DNA from: Daphnia carinata
Taxonomy: Eukaryota > Arthropoda > Branchiopoda > Diplostraca > Daphniidae
Direction of reading: 5' to 3'
Assembly: GCF_022539665.2 (NCBI RefSeq)
Contig: NC_081338.1
Span: 558,001-622,000, forward strand
DNA length: 64,000 nucleotides
The notes under the pieces were generated by a model. It was not told the origin of the DNA. It saw only the letters and a program-made list of their open reading frames with translations, and did no database searches. The first letter of the stretch is position 1; every line of letters starts with the position of its first letter. Shown piece after piece: positions 11,262 to 23,152 of this stretch. Made by a program: the position numbers and the translations under genes.

Positions 11262-12046
11262 CTGAAAACCTTCAGTTATTTGCAGAGCACCAACTAATGC
11301 CTGTTTTTCTTCAATGCTTGTTCGATTGTCAACTTCAGCTTGGCCTAACAAGATTTTCACTTTTGGTTTAAGTTTTTTTTTAAATTTTAATTGTTGCCAC
11401 TTCGGGATCTAAAGTGGTCTTTTTTAGAATGGTTGTGGGATCATATAGTTCTCCAAAATCAAATTTGCTGAAAACTAGGCAGCCTTCACTATTAAGAATT
11501 GGTGTTGGCAGTGTGCTTGCTAGTCTTGGTTCTAGAATTTCTGTTTTGACAAACTCTGAAAGACCAGAGGTTGATGACAGATACTGCCTTGGTGGCTCGT
11601 GCAAGTTTGACAATTCAGGACCTCTTCTTCTTATTTTTCCATTTAAATTTCTTCTTCATTTCATCTAACTTCCGTTTAGTTTGTTTTTTGTTGTCTTATC
11701 AGACAAATCCAGCTTTTTTCCTGAAAATCAATGGGATAAACTGGGTGGTCTACCTTAAATGTTAAGATTAACACATACCTGTGAGGTGTGAGAGCTTAGC
11801 TGTTAGACATTCTTCCATTTCTTCAGAATTGTAAGCACGGATCATGGTGACAATTTTTTGGAAAGAACTATTGTGGTCAACACCAGCCTTATTACTATCA
11901 AGATTTTCAATTGAAGAAACACTTTGTGTTGGAATATTGGTCAATGAGCTAGAAATGAAAAGGTCTTCAGAAGAGAGTTGCTTTTTAAGAGCGACGTTGT
12001 CAACGGGCCCTCGCTTTTTATCAGGCTCTTGATTTTTTTGATCCAA
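11262..12046 (-). pseudogene. SURF6-like nucleolar protein gene fragment, copy 1
   Basis: The first exon runs from 12046 to 11779 (NSEEMEECLTAKLSHLTG before a GTATGT donor). A second exon starts at 11720 after TTTTCAG with a basic stretch (KRKLDEMKKKFKWKNKKKR). The following frames contain GCLVFSKFDFGELYDP and IEEKQALVGALQITEGFQ, ending at a GTAAAC donor at 11261. The last two blocks resemble the SURF6 / Rrp14 family, which acts in ribosome biogenesis; the family match is from memory. Frame changes after KKKRS and after ATIKI, plus the missing 3' end, indicate a disrupted or partial copy. An inverted copy lies at 36.5-37.2 kb. Confidence 0.5.
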
Positions 12047-12198
12047 TTCCTACAGATTTTGTTTAGACGACACTTTCAAGTTTTTGTTTTCCGTTTTTCC
12101 ATTTACCAAAAGTGATCATTATCTTTAAACTTTATTATTATTTACCTTGGTCACTCAACATTATCATGGATCACTCCATAGATCACACTATACGAACG

Positions 12199-12532
12199 TA
12201 GCCTATTGTTATTTTCGTTCGAGAACGACATTTTCAAGCCAAATCCAGCTTCAGGACGCCTCCACTTGAGGGCAGTATAAGCAGATGGAAACCATGAACA
12301 ATAACAAAGTAACTAAATTTTGTTGAATTTGTAATATAAGAAATAAATTTTGTTTTTAATTTAAATAGACAATCTTAAGAGTTTGTTTTGCTACGTTTTT
12401 TTTTGTACTACCATTACGATTTTATACGATTTTTTGGATACTTACTCTGCTTAAACTGCCCTCAGGTGGAGGCGTCCTGAAGCTAGATTTGGCTTGGAAG
12501 TGTCGTTCTCTAAAGAAAATAACAATAGGCTA
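12199..12532. mobile_element. Foldback MITE with about 87-bp terminal inverted repeats
   Basis: The left arm (12199-12285) and right arm (12446-12532) are reverse complements with few mismatches. They share TAGCCTATTGTTATTTTC at the outer ends, then AAGCCAAAT, CAGCTTCAGGACGCCTCCAC and GAGGGCAGT. The centre is AT-rich and non-coding, so the element is non-autonomous. A second, less complete copy in inverted orientation lies at 35578-35810. No protein that could mobilise it is identifiable here. Confidence 0.8.
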
Positions 12533-12929
12533 GTGTCGATTTCCAATGGGTGCCCTAGAGTTGACCTAGGGCAATCTTTTGCCCTAAGTATGTTCCAATA
12601 GACTGACGGGGCAACTTTTTTTCAGAGCAACTCTGGTTTTTTGTGTTCCAATGGCTGCACCAAATTTTTAGAGTTGCCCTAAAACTGCCCTTTCGGGCGC
12701 TCGTAAAAACTGACTTTTTTTCAATTTTTCAAACCCTGAACGGGACACTTCCTAGCAGACGAATTTTTATTTTTTTGCAGACGAATTCTTTGTTGTTTCT
12801 TGCTTATAGTGAACAGACTTACTACAAAGAGTGTCCCGATTCAAAAAATGAGGATGGATCAAGTGTCTTACGTCAGGTAAAGTATTTTTCATTGAATAGA
12901 ATTTTTTTAAAATTTGGTAAGTTGAAGCA

Positions 12930-13913
12930 GCGATTCTGGAACGATCTTGGCTCAAGATGATGGTTCACTGGATATTTGGAAGACGTGGGGATGCAATACT
13001 CTTGTCAGTGACAATAGTACAATCAGATTCATAATTATCATCTTCCTTATTTCATGTGATCATTTTCATTTATTTCACAGCCTCCATATTCAAGGGCAGC
13101 AATATTGTTGTGTTTTCCGTCAAGCCAAACTTATTCCCTGACTTTGTTAGGGATTTGAACAAATGTAATGGACCAGAAAATCAGTTAGTGTTGTCTGTAA
13201 TGAGCGGGATCACTATTGAAGAACTTGAAAAGGTAATAGAACACTGCTGGAAAATTAAGACCTTGATCTTATATTTTATGCAGGGGATTTTTTCACGGGT
13301 GGCTAATCTTAAGGCCATAATTCGTGTGATGCCCAATACTCCTGCTTTGGTGGGTGCTGGTTGTGCAGCTATTTCATGCCATCTATATCATTCAATATTT
13401 GACCACTAAATTCCTTTTTAATTTTAGTGTACTGCCTCAAGGAGCAAGCATCTTCCGAGCATGCTGATGCAACCATCAAAATCTTAGAAAGTGTGGGAAT
13501 TTGTTGTCAGGTGCCCGAGTGTCACATGAAGCTTAACTGGATTGTGCGGGAACGCGCCAGCATATGTAAGTGAACAGCAATGTCCCCTTTTTCTTTTAAA
13601 GCAAGAAATGCAGTATAGTAACGCAAAAGGCAACCGCCGTCGTCAAGATTCTCATTAGACTCGATTTAAAAGGAGCCCGCTCGTTTTAATTGTTTTCCCG
13701 TCTCGACATGATTAGGTCTATATGGCGATTGAGGCCCTCTCCGACGGAGCCGTAAAAATGGCAATCCCTCGACAATGACCTACCGTACCTGTTAGTACCG
13801 CCAAATTATTTCGTCTATACTGATCTTGTTCTTCTTCCATGACTAGGTGTGCATTGATCGATGCCGTCGAGGCGGGGACCAAACGGGCTCAAGAACAAAG
13901 CGTTCACAAATAA
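12930..13913 (+). pseudogene. Pyrroline-5-carboxylate reductase gene relic
   Basis: P5CR makes proline from pyrroline-5-carboxylate with NAD(P)H. Exon-like pieces appear in order: SLDIWKTWGCNTLVSDN (about 12955); SNIVVFSVKPNLFPDF and VLSVMSGITIEELEK (13090-13230); NLKAIIRVMPNTPALVGAG (13300-13365); ILESVGICCQVPECHM (13470-13530); LTGLCGNAPAYV in a shifted frame (13540-13567); YMAIEALSDGAVKMAIPRQ, then a stop (13712-13773); and ALIDAVEAGTKRAQEQ, ending at TAA 13911-13913. The N-terminal GxGxxA dinucleotide-binding loop is absent, one exon lacks a GT donor, and about 30-40 residues between AIPRQ and ALIDA are missing. The locus is therefore decayed. A Gypsy LTR begins 33 bp downstream. Confidence 0.75.
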
Positions 13914-13946
13914 GAGGATCCATGATCTGATCACAGCTGTTGCTTC

Positions 13947-14632
13947 TGTAAAGGAGGGCACGACGTTGTCATGTTGCCTCCAATACGGAGAAATAAACTT
14001 AAACGCGGCGCTGTTACTCACAATGTCGCGTATAGGTAGGCACAAGACAATACGTATTTAAGCAACGTGTATTAAAATACCACAAGTAGTCAGGAATACG
14101 ACGAGGAATACGGAAGACTAAGGCAAGTAGCGAATATTACTAAGAAGGGAACTTACGCTCAGCTTGTGAAAAATGAGGTAGCGGCTCGGAAGGATGCTGA
14201 GGTACACACGAGATAGCTCTCTCAAGGGACGACTAACTACTGCGAGTTGTCGATGGCTTTTTATACGTTAACCATCCTATGGGACAGTGTTAAAAGATGG
14301 ACGGCGATATCGGGTGGTATCCGGCGATTTTGGGCGCCATGGAGAGGTATAGGCGGGCAAATTCGGACGGTATTGGACGAATTTGAACGATAGCTCAAAA
14401 TCGGTCGGGCAACTTTAGGCCATTTCGGGCAATCTCAGACCAACCGAAATAAATCTATTTTTAGCCGACGACCCGGGACATGTCTTTGTTATTTATTATA
14501 TTTTTAAAGGAGTCTTAAAACTAGGTTAGTAAATGAAGGTTTTAAGTAAAAAAAAATGGCTACAGGTATAAAATTTCTAGTCTATTTGAAAAAGAGAGGG
14601 TAAGACGGGGCTTCGCTAGACGATTCGTTACA
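13947..14632 (-). repeat. 3' LTR of the large Gypsy
   Basis: Direct repeat of 34134-34866. At 686 bp it is about 47 bp shorter than the other LTR, because a block present near 34275-34345 is missing or replaced near 14090. Scattered substitutions elsewhere (for example around 13975-14000) show the LTRs have diverged noticeably, so the insertion is not recent. The adjoining internal sequence (reverse complement of 14633-14644) reads GACGGGGAGCGA, a plausible polypurine tract. Confidence 0.85.
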
Positions 14633-15142
14633 TCGCTCCCCGTCATACCAGATTGCGTCCCGCAATCCAAAAGAAATTTAGGGCTCTCTTGGGCGGTTAT
14701 TCTGCGGTCGGTACACTGCTGTAGGAGGGGGACGCGGGGGTTTACAACAACATTTCCATATTAAACCACAAAATCCAATGGCATAGCAGCCGCGAGCGCG
14801 TAAAAGGAAGGCAGCGATAAGTAGAATGATAAACGAGTAGACTTTAAAATTCTCGAACCAATTGGTACAAGTGCCGAGACCGGCTTTTTCAGCTGCCGAA
14901 ACGACGATTGCAGATGCTACTGTGTCGAGATTTGGCTAGTCGCGGCATGTTCATGCATGGCTGCTGTAATGTCGGCCATTACATCCATGGGGCTAACCAG
15001 CGTATCTGTATATGCGGGATTAGTTTGATGCTTGTACTCGAAGAAATCGACGTCTTGGTAACGGAAAGCGTCGGCTAGGTCACGTTGCGGAACGACGACG
15101 GATGCTTCGACCAGTTGCCACGTGTTATTGCGGTAGTCATAC

Positions 15143-15512
15143 TGCTACTGACTCTCGTGCGTGAGTCGTAACAGAGAGAGATGAAGGATGAGAGATGAGG
15201 GAAAAAATGAGAATGATGATGAATTAATACAAAGGAAACGCTGTATTTCTGGAGTCGCTTGATTTGGAGAGAGAACAAAGGGGAGGCGAACAAACTGAGT
15301 TGGGACTTAGACTGGTTTTAAGAAAACTGGACGAAAAACTGTCTGGCAAAACGAGACATGGAACTTAGACTACTACCTGGGTGGACAAAAAATACAATAC
15401 TACCCCTTTCCCATAGAAAGGGGTAAAAAGAAAACAGAAAATGGGCACGCAATACTAGGCAGGCCCGTGCCCCCTACAGCCCTGCCCGCGAGGGCAGCAC
15501 CGTAGGTGACAG
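15143..15512 (-). repeat. 3' LTR of BEL element 1
   Basis: This 370-bp direct repeat of 23153-23522 starts TGCTACTGACTC in + orientation, where the other copy has TGTTACTGACTC. The two copies otherwise differ only at the A/T of GAATTAAWAC and near the far end (GTAGSTGAC). Confidence 0.9.
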
Positions 15513-15668
15513 CGGGACCCACCGTGACAACAGGTGCACAACACAAATAACAACGATGCAACTTCGAAACGTTACAACACACAGAACAAAAAAAGAGGGG
15601 GGAAACAAAGGGAATGTGAATTTCCAGCAGCTGCCTTCTCGAAGACTGGATGAGATGATGGGCTATCC

Positions 15669-16319
15669 TTACTGCGTGGGTAAGTTGTTGTACGCTTTCT
15701 TCGGTGCACACAGGACCTGATGGTGGTCTTGTGCATTGCACAGCGTACAACGTTTGGGATGATTACAATCAGCCATTTTTGTGTGCCCGGCGACGGCGGT
15801 TGGAACAAAGCAACCAAAACACCGTCGCTGGGCAAAGAGAAGTTCGAGTCGATCCTGGTTTGTGAGGAGCATAAACTCCTCCCACTCCGTGGTCCTCTTC
15901 CTGCAAGGGGTCGGTCCCAACACGTGGGACTTCAAAAAGCAAAGGATCACCGGCGTATGGAGAGGAACGACGTACGTTGGACGTGCTGGGTTGGCGGCCG
16001 GGGTGGGTAACTGAGCACCGGCCTCCCTTTCCCGTTCCTGGCGCAAGAGAGACCCGACGTACCAACTCATCAGGGTCTCTCTTTCGCTCCTGAAGTGTAA
16101 GTGCACTTTCACGAGGTCTTCTTGATGTTTTTTTATTTCCTTTTCGAGGTTCAGTATGGCCAGCTGGTATCCGTACACTTGATCGACGGCCTGTTTTTTG
16201 GCATCTTCGAGTTTTTCAATTGTTTCTAGGAGATTGGCCGCACACTCTTGTTCCATCTCCCGGCTCACCTTTAGTTTTTCTTTTACGGATGCTGGCGATG
16301 GAGGCGGATATTCTGCCAT
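15669..16319 (-). CDS. Extra BEL ORF 3' of integrase: coiled coil plus zinc-knuckle-like region
   Basis: 216 codons from the ATG at 16317-16319. Residues about 10-85 are charged and helical (repeated E/K/L heptad-like pattern, e.g. LEKEIKKHQEDLVKVH), suggesting a coiled coil. The C-terminal 50 residues have two Cys/His clusters (CFGCFVP...GHTKMADC and CTLCNAQDHHQVLC) like the zinc knuckles of BEL Gag proteins. It lies between the pol stop (16671) and the 3' LTR (15512), a position where most BEL elements have nothing or an env. It could be a displaced gag domain or an accessory nucleic-acid-binding protein. The frame is undamaged, unlike the polyprotein. Confidence 0.6.
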   Translation of the reverse strand: MAEYPPPSPASVKEKLKVSREMEQECAANLLETIEKLEDAKKQAVDQVYGYQLAILNLEKEIKKHQEDLVKVHLHFRSERETLMSWYVGSLLRQEREREAGAQLPTPAANPARPTYVVPLHTPVILCFLKSHVLGPTPCRKRTTEWEEFMLLTNQDRLELLFAQRRCFGCFVPTAVAGHTKMADCNHPKRCTLCNAQDHHQVLCAPKKAYNNLPTQ

Positions 16320-18241
16320 TTTCACTTCAGACGTAGGGTTCGCACACGTTGTACTTGAATGAAGTTGGGTCGACTGAATGCCGTCTGCTAACGTAATAGG
16401 TTAAACAGTTTCCAATTTTTCAGTGATGCTAAACAACAAGCGACCCTACTTTTGCCCTTTGCCCTATATTTGAACTTGAATATAAGTGGCGCTGAGCTTC
16501 GTGAATCCCCCACCAGGTTTTTAAATTTGCGCTTTCCTACGTTGTTTACATTTGAGTTTTACATTACGATTTTACTTGTTACATTAACAATTTTGTTTTT
16601 ACAAGGGGAGCTACTAATTTTAGCTCCAGTACAATCAGTATTTACACTTTACGATACTGAAATTGAGGTTCTACGCTGGTGAAAGTTCCATTTTTTCTTC
16701 TTTTGCGTAAACTTCTTGTTCGTTGGCTGGGACCATGATACATAATTTGGCCACCGGCCGAATACATGGTTTTTGATGATTGGTAAGTTGTACTTTTACC
16801 ACTCGAACAACATTATCCGTTGCACTGGGAATAACTTCCAACACTTTACCCAACGGCCACTGCCCACGCAAAGTATTGGGTTCGATTACAAGTACTAGAT
16901 CCCCTACGGTGACGTTAGGCCTATTTTCTTGCCACTTTCTTCTCTCAGTTAAGTGGGGAACGTATTCACGTAGCCATCTATTCCAAAAATGTTGGAGTAT
17001 GGCTTGGCTTTGCAGATACTGTTTGTTGGTTACGTTCATGTCTTCCACGTCGGCCAGTTGTAAAGGTAAATATGGTCGAGCTCCACCGTACAAAAAGTGG
17101 TTTGGCGTTAACGGGTCCGGGTCTTCTGGGTCCACGCTCAGATGGGTTAACGGACGGGCGTTCAACAAAGCTGCCACTTCAGCGATTACGGTTCGTAAGA
17201 CTTGGTCCGTAACTAGGCAGTTCCCGATACTGGTCTTCATTGCCCACTTGCAGGATTGTACGATCCTTTCCCAAACACCGCCGAAGTGGGGTCCATGGGG
17301 TGGAGAGAAGTGCCACTCAATCTGTTGGCAAGCCATCACGGTGTGAAGCTCTTGGTGCGTAGCAACAAGTTCTTCTAAGGCTTGTCTCAACTCTTGCTCG
17401 GCGGCAACAAAGTTTGTCCCATTGTCGCTGTAAACGACCTTCGGTTTTCCACGTAGGCTAACAAAACGGGAGAAGTAGAGTAAAAACTCCTCCATACTGA
17501 GCCCGTTGGCCACTTCCAGGTGTACTGCTCGTGTAGTGAAGCACGTAAATAGGCTGATCCAACGTTTTTCATGTCTTCGTCCCCGTCCACCAACTCGTAC
17601 CGTCAAGGGTCCAAAGTAATCAATCCCTGTGTACGTGAACGCGGGCAGGTGAGGCGTTAGACGATGTACTGGAAGGGAAGCCATTAACGGCGGGCTGGGC
17701 TTCGCCGACGTGCGCTTGCAAGGCCAGCAGTTGTTGAGCACAGATTTTGCCACTTTGCGTCCAGAGAGTACCCAGTAGCGAGAACGTAGGTCTGTCAGCA
17801 ATCTCTCTGTCTTGACGTGCATGTTTCTAACGTGGTGATCCCAAATTATCCTTTTCGTTAACGGTTGAGATGCTGGTAGAATAATGGGGTGTTTGGCTGC
17901 ATAATCGATTGGCGCTTGAAGTATACGTCCGCCAATTCGCATCTGTCCGACATCATCCAGGAAGGGCTGGAAGGTGCGATGTTTTGATCTGAGTGGTAAT
18001 TCCAGATTCTTGCGAAGGGCGTAGATTTCTTCAGCAAAGGCCAATTCTTGCGCTCGTACGATGCATTTTGTCAGCGATGTTACCATTTCTTCTACTGTCA
18101 GCTCTCCGACCATGGGTTTTTCATCACGAAGTTTTGCTCTGGCGTTGTTGGCAAATCTTGTACTCCAGGCCAGCACCCGTTGAATTTTCACCAAGCTGGA
18201 AATACGTGCAACGCATCGGTCGATGGCATGGTTCTCATCTT

Positions 18242-18305
18242 CAGTTTTTACTGCTAAGACGCGGATCACGTTTACATCCCGTTCTTCCGGCTCCGTAATT
18301 TCTTC
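18242..18305. repeat. 64-bp arm of a perfect inverted repeat within BEL pol (donor)
   Basis: This segment encodes ITEPEERDVNVIRVLAV on the - strand, in frame with the surrounding RNase H-integrase linker, so this is the native copy. Its exact reverse complement occurs at 20332-20395. Confidence 0.9.
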
Positions 18306-20331
18306 CCAGGTGTACCATTGCGAGGGGTCTAGGTTCAGAAAGGAAGGTCCTCGATGAAAGTAGACCAATTTGTTGACGTCCTTTGGGTCGATACCCCTGC
18401 TGCAGAGATCCGCTGGGTTTAAGTCTCCCGCAACGTGACGCCATTGTCGACGACCCGTGTTTCGGAGTATTTTTCCGATACGGTTGTTGACGAAGACTTC
18501 AAATCGGCATGTCTTCGAGTGGATCCACCGCAGCACTGTTTGCGAGTCTGTGTGGAAGGTTACTTGCCTCAAATCAATTTCTAGTTCACGACAAATCGTG
18601 AGAGTAATGTTGAGGCCTTCTACTGCCGCCTGTAACTCCAAACGGGGAATCGTGAGACCTTTTACCGGTGTGACGTGCGTTTTCGACATGACGAATGACA
18701 CGTTGACGGAATGGTCTTCAAATACAGTGCGGAAGTAGGCTACTGCTTCGAATCCCTTGGAGCTTGCATCCGTGAAGACGTGGAGGCACTGTTGAGTCCA
18801 TCGTCCTCGTTTGAAACGGAAGCATCTCGGTACTGAGAGCGACTCCAAATTTTCCAGATGATCGTACCAGTAATAGAAACGTTGACTCAATGTTTCCGGT
18901 ACGACGTCATCCCAACCGATCCGTTCTTCGTTGGTCCAAATGTCTTGGAGTAAAGACTCCATCACGAAGATAACTGGTGCAACCAGCCCCAACGGGTCGT
19001 AGACGCTAGAGATGATGCTTAGGAAGGCTCGCTTCGTGAGTGTCACGTTGTTTGGCGGCTTCCGAATCTTGAAAGTCAGCATATCTCGTTCGCTGTCCCA
19101 CATTACTCCCAGCGTTCTTTCGACGGGAAGTTTCTCCAAGTCCAGATCTAGAGTTCGTGACGCGAGGCCAAACTTTCGTAACGCAGCTATCACCGTTCTC
19201 GATGACGACGTTCATTTGGTCAAATTGAAGCCGCCTAACTGGAGAAGGGACTTCATTTCGCGGGACCGTTGGATGACCTCGTCTTCGGACTCGAAGGAGT
19301 TTAGATAATTGTCGACGTAGAAATTACGTCGAACGCTATCGGCTACGTCTGGAAACTGGCTGCGGTAGTCATCGGCCGTCCTGTTGAGGACGAAGATGCA
19401 GCTCGTCGGGGATGATATAGCTCCAAATACGTGTACCGTCATCTGGTACGTTAACGGAGCTGAATTACTGCCAGGCGTCCGGTAGAGAAATCGGAAGGCT
19501 GCCTGGTCTTCTTCCGGGACTTTCACTTGGTGGAACATTTTTTCAATGTCCGCTCCGACTGGTACAAGGTTACGGCGGAAGCGGATGAGTACACCAAGCA
19601 AGCTAACGAGTAGGTTTGGTCCCCGAAGCAAATTTTGGTTTATCGATGTGCCACCAAACTCAGCAGCTCCATCGAATACTACACGAACTTTGGTCGATGA
19701 GCTGGAAGGGCTCACGACCCCGTGATGTGGCAGGTACCACGTCTTGTTTGTCTCCGTCTGGGCCTCTTGGGTCGTTAGGAGCCGGGCGTGTTTTAACCCG
19801 ATGTACTCCTTGACTACTGCATCGTACTTGTGAGCAAACTCCTTGTCCCGATGAAAACGTCGTTCGAGAGCGTAGAGCCTTTTCAATGCAGCTGCCCGAC
19901 TGTTGGGGAGATTTACTTCGTCGGCTTTCCACATTCGGCCAACTTGATACTGGTTACCAATACGTTTTACTGGCGATTCGAGGATGCGTTTTCCACGTAG
20001 ATCATCCTCGGATAGAACGGGTGGTTCTATTTCTACTTCACTGGCCTCAAGTTGCCAGAATTTCTTCACCAGCTCGTTTAGGTCTTCGGAACGTTCCTCG
20101 ATGGCCAGATGAGCGATGAACGGGCGTCCGTCGTGTGGTGGACCTGTTTGTCCACCCAGACACCAACCAAACGGCGTCTTGAAGGCGATGGGCTCAGTCG
20201 TTCCAGCCGGCGGCTTGATGGAAGCTACATGATCGTGGGCCTCTGCGACGTCGATTCCTATCACAACGGTCACGTCCTCTTGTTGCACGGTCGGGACGTC
20301 AATACCACGTAGGTGTTTCCATGAAGTCCAT

Positions 20332-20395
20332 GAAGAAATTACGGAGCCGGAAGAACGGGATGTAAACGTGATCCGCGTCTTAGCAGTAAAAACTG
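20332..20395. repeat. 64-bp inverted insertion copied from 18242-18305
   Basis: It reads identically to the reverse complement of 18242-18305. It disrupts the polyprotein between ISPIDPRQ and WKHLRGIDVP, where BEL proteins are normally continuous. The likely origin is template switching during reverse transcription or repair synthesis. An assembly artefact is possible but less likely, since the junctions are clean. Confidence 0.85.
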
Positions 20396-20581
20396 TCGAG
20401 GGTCGATCGGCGAAATGGGCGTCACCTTCAAATTGTCGACGGCGTAAGCGTGCTTGACTTCAAACTGGCTGTTACCATCACGAGACGTTAGGGTGAAGTT
20501 TACTACGGAGGCCGTAACGTTAGACATGGCTCCGTCATACGAGACGACGTTGATGCGTTTTGATGGCCCAACGAGTCCCAA

Positions 20582-22905
20582 CTATCTTACTAATTCGCTC
20601 CTAATCAGCGTGGTGTCGCTTCCGGTATCAAGGAAACCGAAAGTGTCGACCCACGTTTTGCCAACTCCAACACGAACCGGTACGATCTTGAAACGTACAC
20701 GTCGTTTTACTGTTTCCACATGGGTCAAGGTCCCAAGGAAAGCTGTCGAAAGTTGCGCTGATGGAGCAGTTGGATCCGCTAGCCTCCTCAATGGGACGAA
20801 TTCGGATCCGTGAAGCAAGGTGTGGTGTCGGTTTCCAGTACAATCAGCGATAGTACAGCTGACGTCCCTGGGACATTCCTTGCGTTCGTGTTTTCCCGTA
20901 AGACATAACAAACATCTTCCGGACTTGAATACTTTTTCAGCTCTTTTCGTGGGCGTGAGAGACATGAAGACGGTGCAGGTTGAGAGATGATGGCTTCTGC
21001 CATTGCATACAAAACATTTCCACCGTTCCGTCTTCTCGGCTGGCATCTTCCCCGATGTTGATCGGCTCCTTGGAGGCTTGCTTGCTGAAGATGTTGACAC
21101 CGCTACTTTCGAACCTTCCATCGTCGTTACGTGTCCAACGGTCGACGTGTGTGGGAAGCTGGATCTCTTGAAGTGCTTCCTTTCGTCGAACATTACGCCT
21201 TTGGACGTCGACGTGGGTAAAGACTCGAATACATTTTTTCCATGTTGCTTGCTCATGGATTTTAACGTCACCCAGTCGTCTAGGTCTAGAATATTCAGTT
21301 CTACTCCTGTCATTTTTCTTTTTTCGTTCCACTTATCCTTGAGGTAGGGCGTAAGTTTTGCTTCAAGGGCCATCAACGTTGTACGGCTGTGTAGCTCATG
21401 GGCATACCTCGACTTGGAGAGCGTGGCTACTGCACCATGAAGACGGTTTGCGAAAGTCTTGAGGCTGGCAGCATCTAAGCTCTTCAATGGCGGGACCTAT
21501 AGAAGGTCGTCGAGGTACGTCTGATCCATAATTTCCGTACGACCGTACACCGCGTCCAAGCGTTCCCACACCACGGAGTACATCGTTCCATCGGTGAGAC
21601 ATCCGCCGATTTCGTTTCGTACCTCTTCTGCTAGCTGCTCCTCCAACATGAAAAGAAGTACCGGAGAGTCTTCGTACTCTTCATACAAGGCCTGGAATTT
21701 AGCCTTGAATCGCGCGTAGTTCTTCGGATTGCCGTCAAATGGCTGGATCTTGAAGTTGGGAGGTTGTAGTCGACTGCAACAGCTGCTGTGAGGACGATTT
21801 ACTTGACTGTGGGGGTGAGAACGTTCGGAGTGTCATCTTCGTCGTGATCCGTAGGGTTGCAACGGGACGTCATCGTGGCCATCGCACCTCGCCGCGGGTC
21901 TCGTGGAGATGCATCGGCGGCGACCAATCTTCTGCGATGACGGACAGAATCCTCCATCGTGCGTATGGGTGACAGGGCTGGAACATCTTGACGTACTTGT
22001 AAGACTGGTGATCGCTCAGGAAGTCGTTGATCTTGAATCGTTCGGGGTTGAACTTTCATCTCATCTACTTCCGTTCGAAGGTCTTCGATTTTAGCTGACA
22101 ACTCCACCTCAACCGCGTCAATTTTCTGATCCAAACCGTCCAACGAGTGGTGTGCTTCCCGTACTAACGTGTTGTTGGCCGCGATATCTTTGGACGTGAC
22201 TCTTGAACTATCAATGAGCTTACTAAGTTGTTCGCTCATGCTCCTTAATGCTTTGTTGAGGGTTTCTGTGATGGAAGTTGTATTTGCTTCCATCTGGGCC
22301 CTTGCCGTTTCCAACTTCAATTCCAACTTCAGCATCCGAGCTTCAGCCTCCAATTCCTCTTGAGTTGATTGTTGGGGGAGGCTGGTTGGTTTAACGTTGG
22401 TACGCCTTTTTTCTGATAACGTGGTACTACATGTGATGTCCGAAGCTGATGTCCCAATCGAGCTGATGGACTGATTTGAGGAAGTGGCGTAGCGACTTGC
22501 GAATTTGATAACTTCGACGTGATCGGTTTCGAAGTCTACTTCCCACTTGTCACATGCTTGACGTTGCTGCTCAGTGAGGTCGGATATACTTTCCGTATAT
22601 TGATGGTGAATTGATTTGACTTCGTCGTAAATACGAATCAATTCGTCACGCCATGCTGCTACTTGCAATTTCTTCAATCTGATGGCTCCCATCTTGTGGT
22701 CTTCCACAGCCTTTCTGAGTTGTGTCGTTAACTTCGTGTGGGCCGCCTTTCTCTTCCCACGTTTCTTCTTGAGATCGTTTTCGGGAAGTAATGGCCGTTC
22801 ACTCTTCTGCCGTTCAGGTTTCGATGCGTCTACCATTGGGCTCGGGCCGTGTTCCCAAATGTGGCCAATTTCCATATTTCCGGCTTTGGGTGCGGCTTCA
22901 CTCAT
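20582..22905 (-). pseudogene. BEL element 1 gag and protease region
   Basis: Starts at the ATG at 22903-22905 (MSEAAPKAGN). The first 370 codons are charged and coiled-coil rich. After a frame change near 21790 comes the capsid-like block (QPFDGNPKNYARFKAKFQAL) and then MLEEQLAEEVRNEIGG. A TAG near 21497 is followed by the rest of Gag with zinc knuckles CFVCNGRSHHLSTC and CLLCLTGKHERKEC, a further CTIADCTGNRHHTLLH cluster, and the retropepsin motif FLDTGSDTTLI before the TAG at 20582-20584. The gene is fused with pol as one polyprotein in intact relatives. The frame change and stops make this copy unable to produce it. Confidence 0.85.
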
Positions 22906-23127
22906 GACGTAGAAACGTTTTCTTAGGCTGATAGAGTCACACGTTAACGGATGTCGATGATTCACGTAGATACACCGATCTTCTTGTCAGATGGCAAACG
23001 CGTGGTGGACAGGTGGGTGCCTTCAGGCTGGCGTGGACGTCTGCCAAAGGTTTACAGGGAGAATACCCGACAATTTTACAATCAAGCGAGGGTTTTTACG
23101 AACGAGGACGGGAAATGCACGTTTTCG

Positions 23128-23150
23128 TCAAATCCCGGGTTTGGGCACCA
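23128..23150 (-). promoter_or_regulatory. Primer-binding site of BEL element 1
   Basis: Two bases inside the 5' LTR the - strand reads TGGTGCCCAAACCCGGG and continues ATTTGA. It is complementary to a tRNA 3' end, with CCA, an acceptor stem and a TTCAAATCCCGG-like T-arm. I could not assign the tRNA isotype. Confidence 0.8.
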
Positions 23151-23152
23151 TT

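Larger units (their letters stand above)
16671..20581 (-). pseudogene. BEL element 1 pol: RT, RNase H and integrase
   Basis: Continues from the gag-protease region after a TAG at 20582-20584. RT blocks run from about 19700, with SSPTSCIFVLN and the BEL-type YVDN catalytic box (NFYVDNYLNSF). A TGA at 19212-19214 replaces the expected tryptophan of NLTKW. Past it, 840 codons are open: RNase H (FTDASSKGFEAVAY, IPRLELQAAV), the integrase zinc finger (HVRNMHVKTERLL...CWPC) and catalytic core (GIDYFGPL, VYSDNGTNFV, FGGVWERIV), then a C-terminal domain with GDLVLVIE. A 64-bp inverted copy of 18242-18305 sits at 20332-20395 and wrecks the segment between protease and RT. Confidence 0.88.

Noticed and set aside
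16780-17346. 188-codon + strand frame
   Set aside because: Antisense to the BEL element 1 integrase C-terminus.
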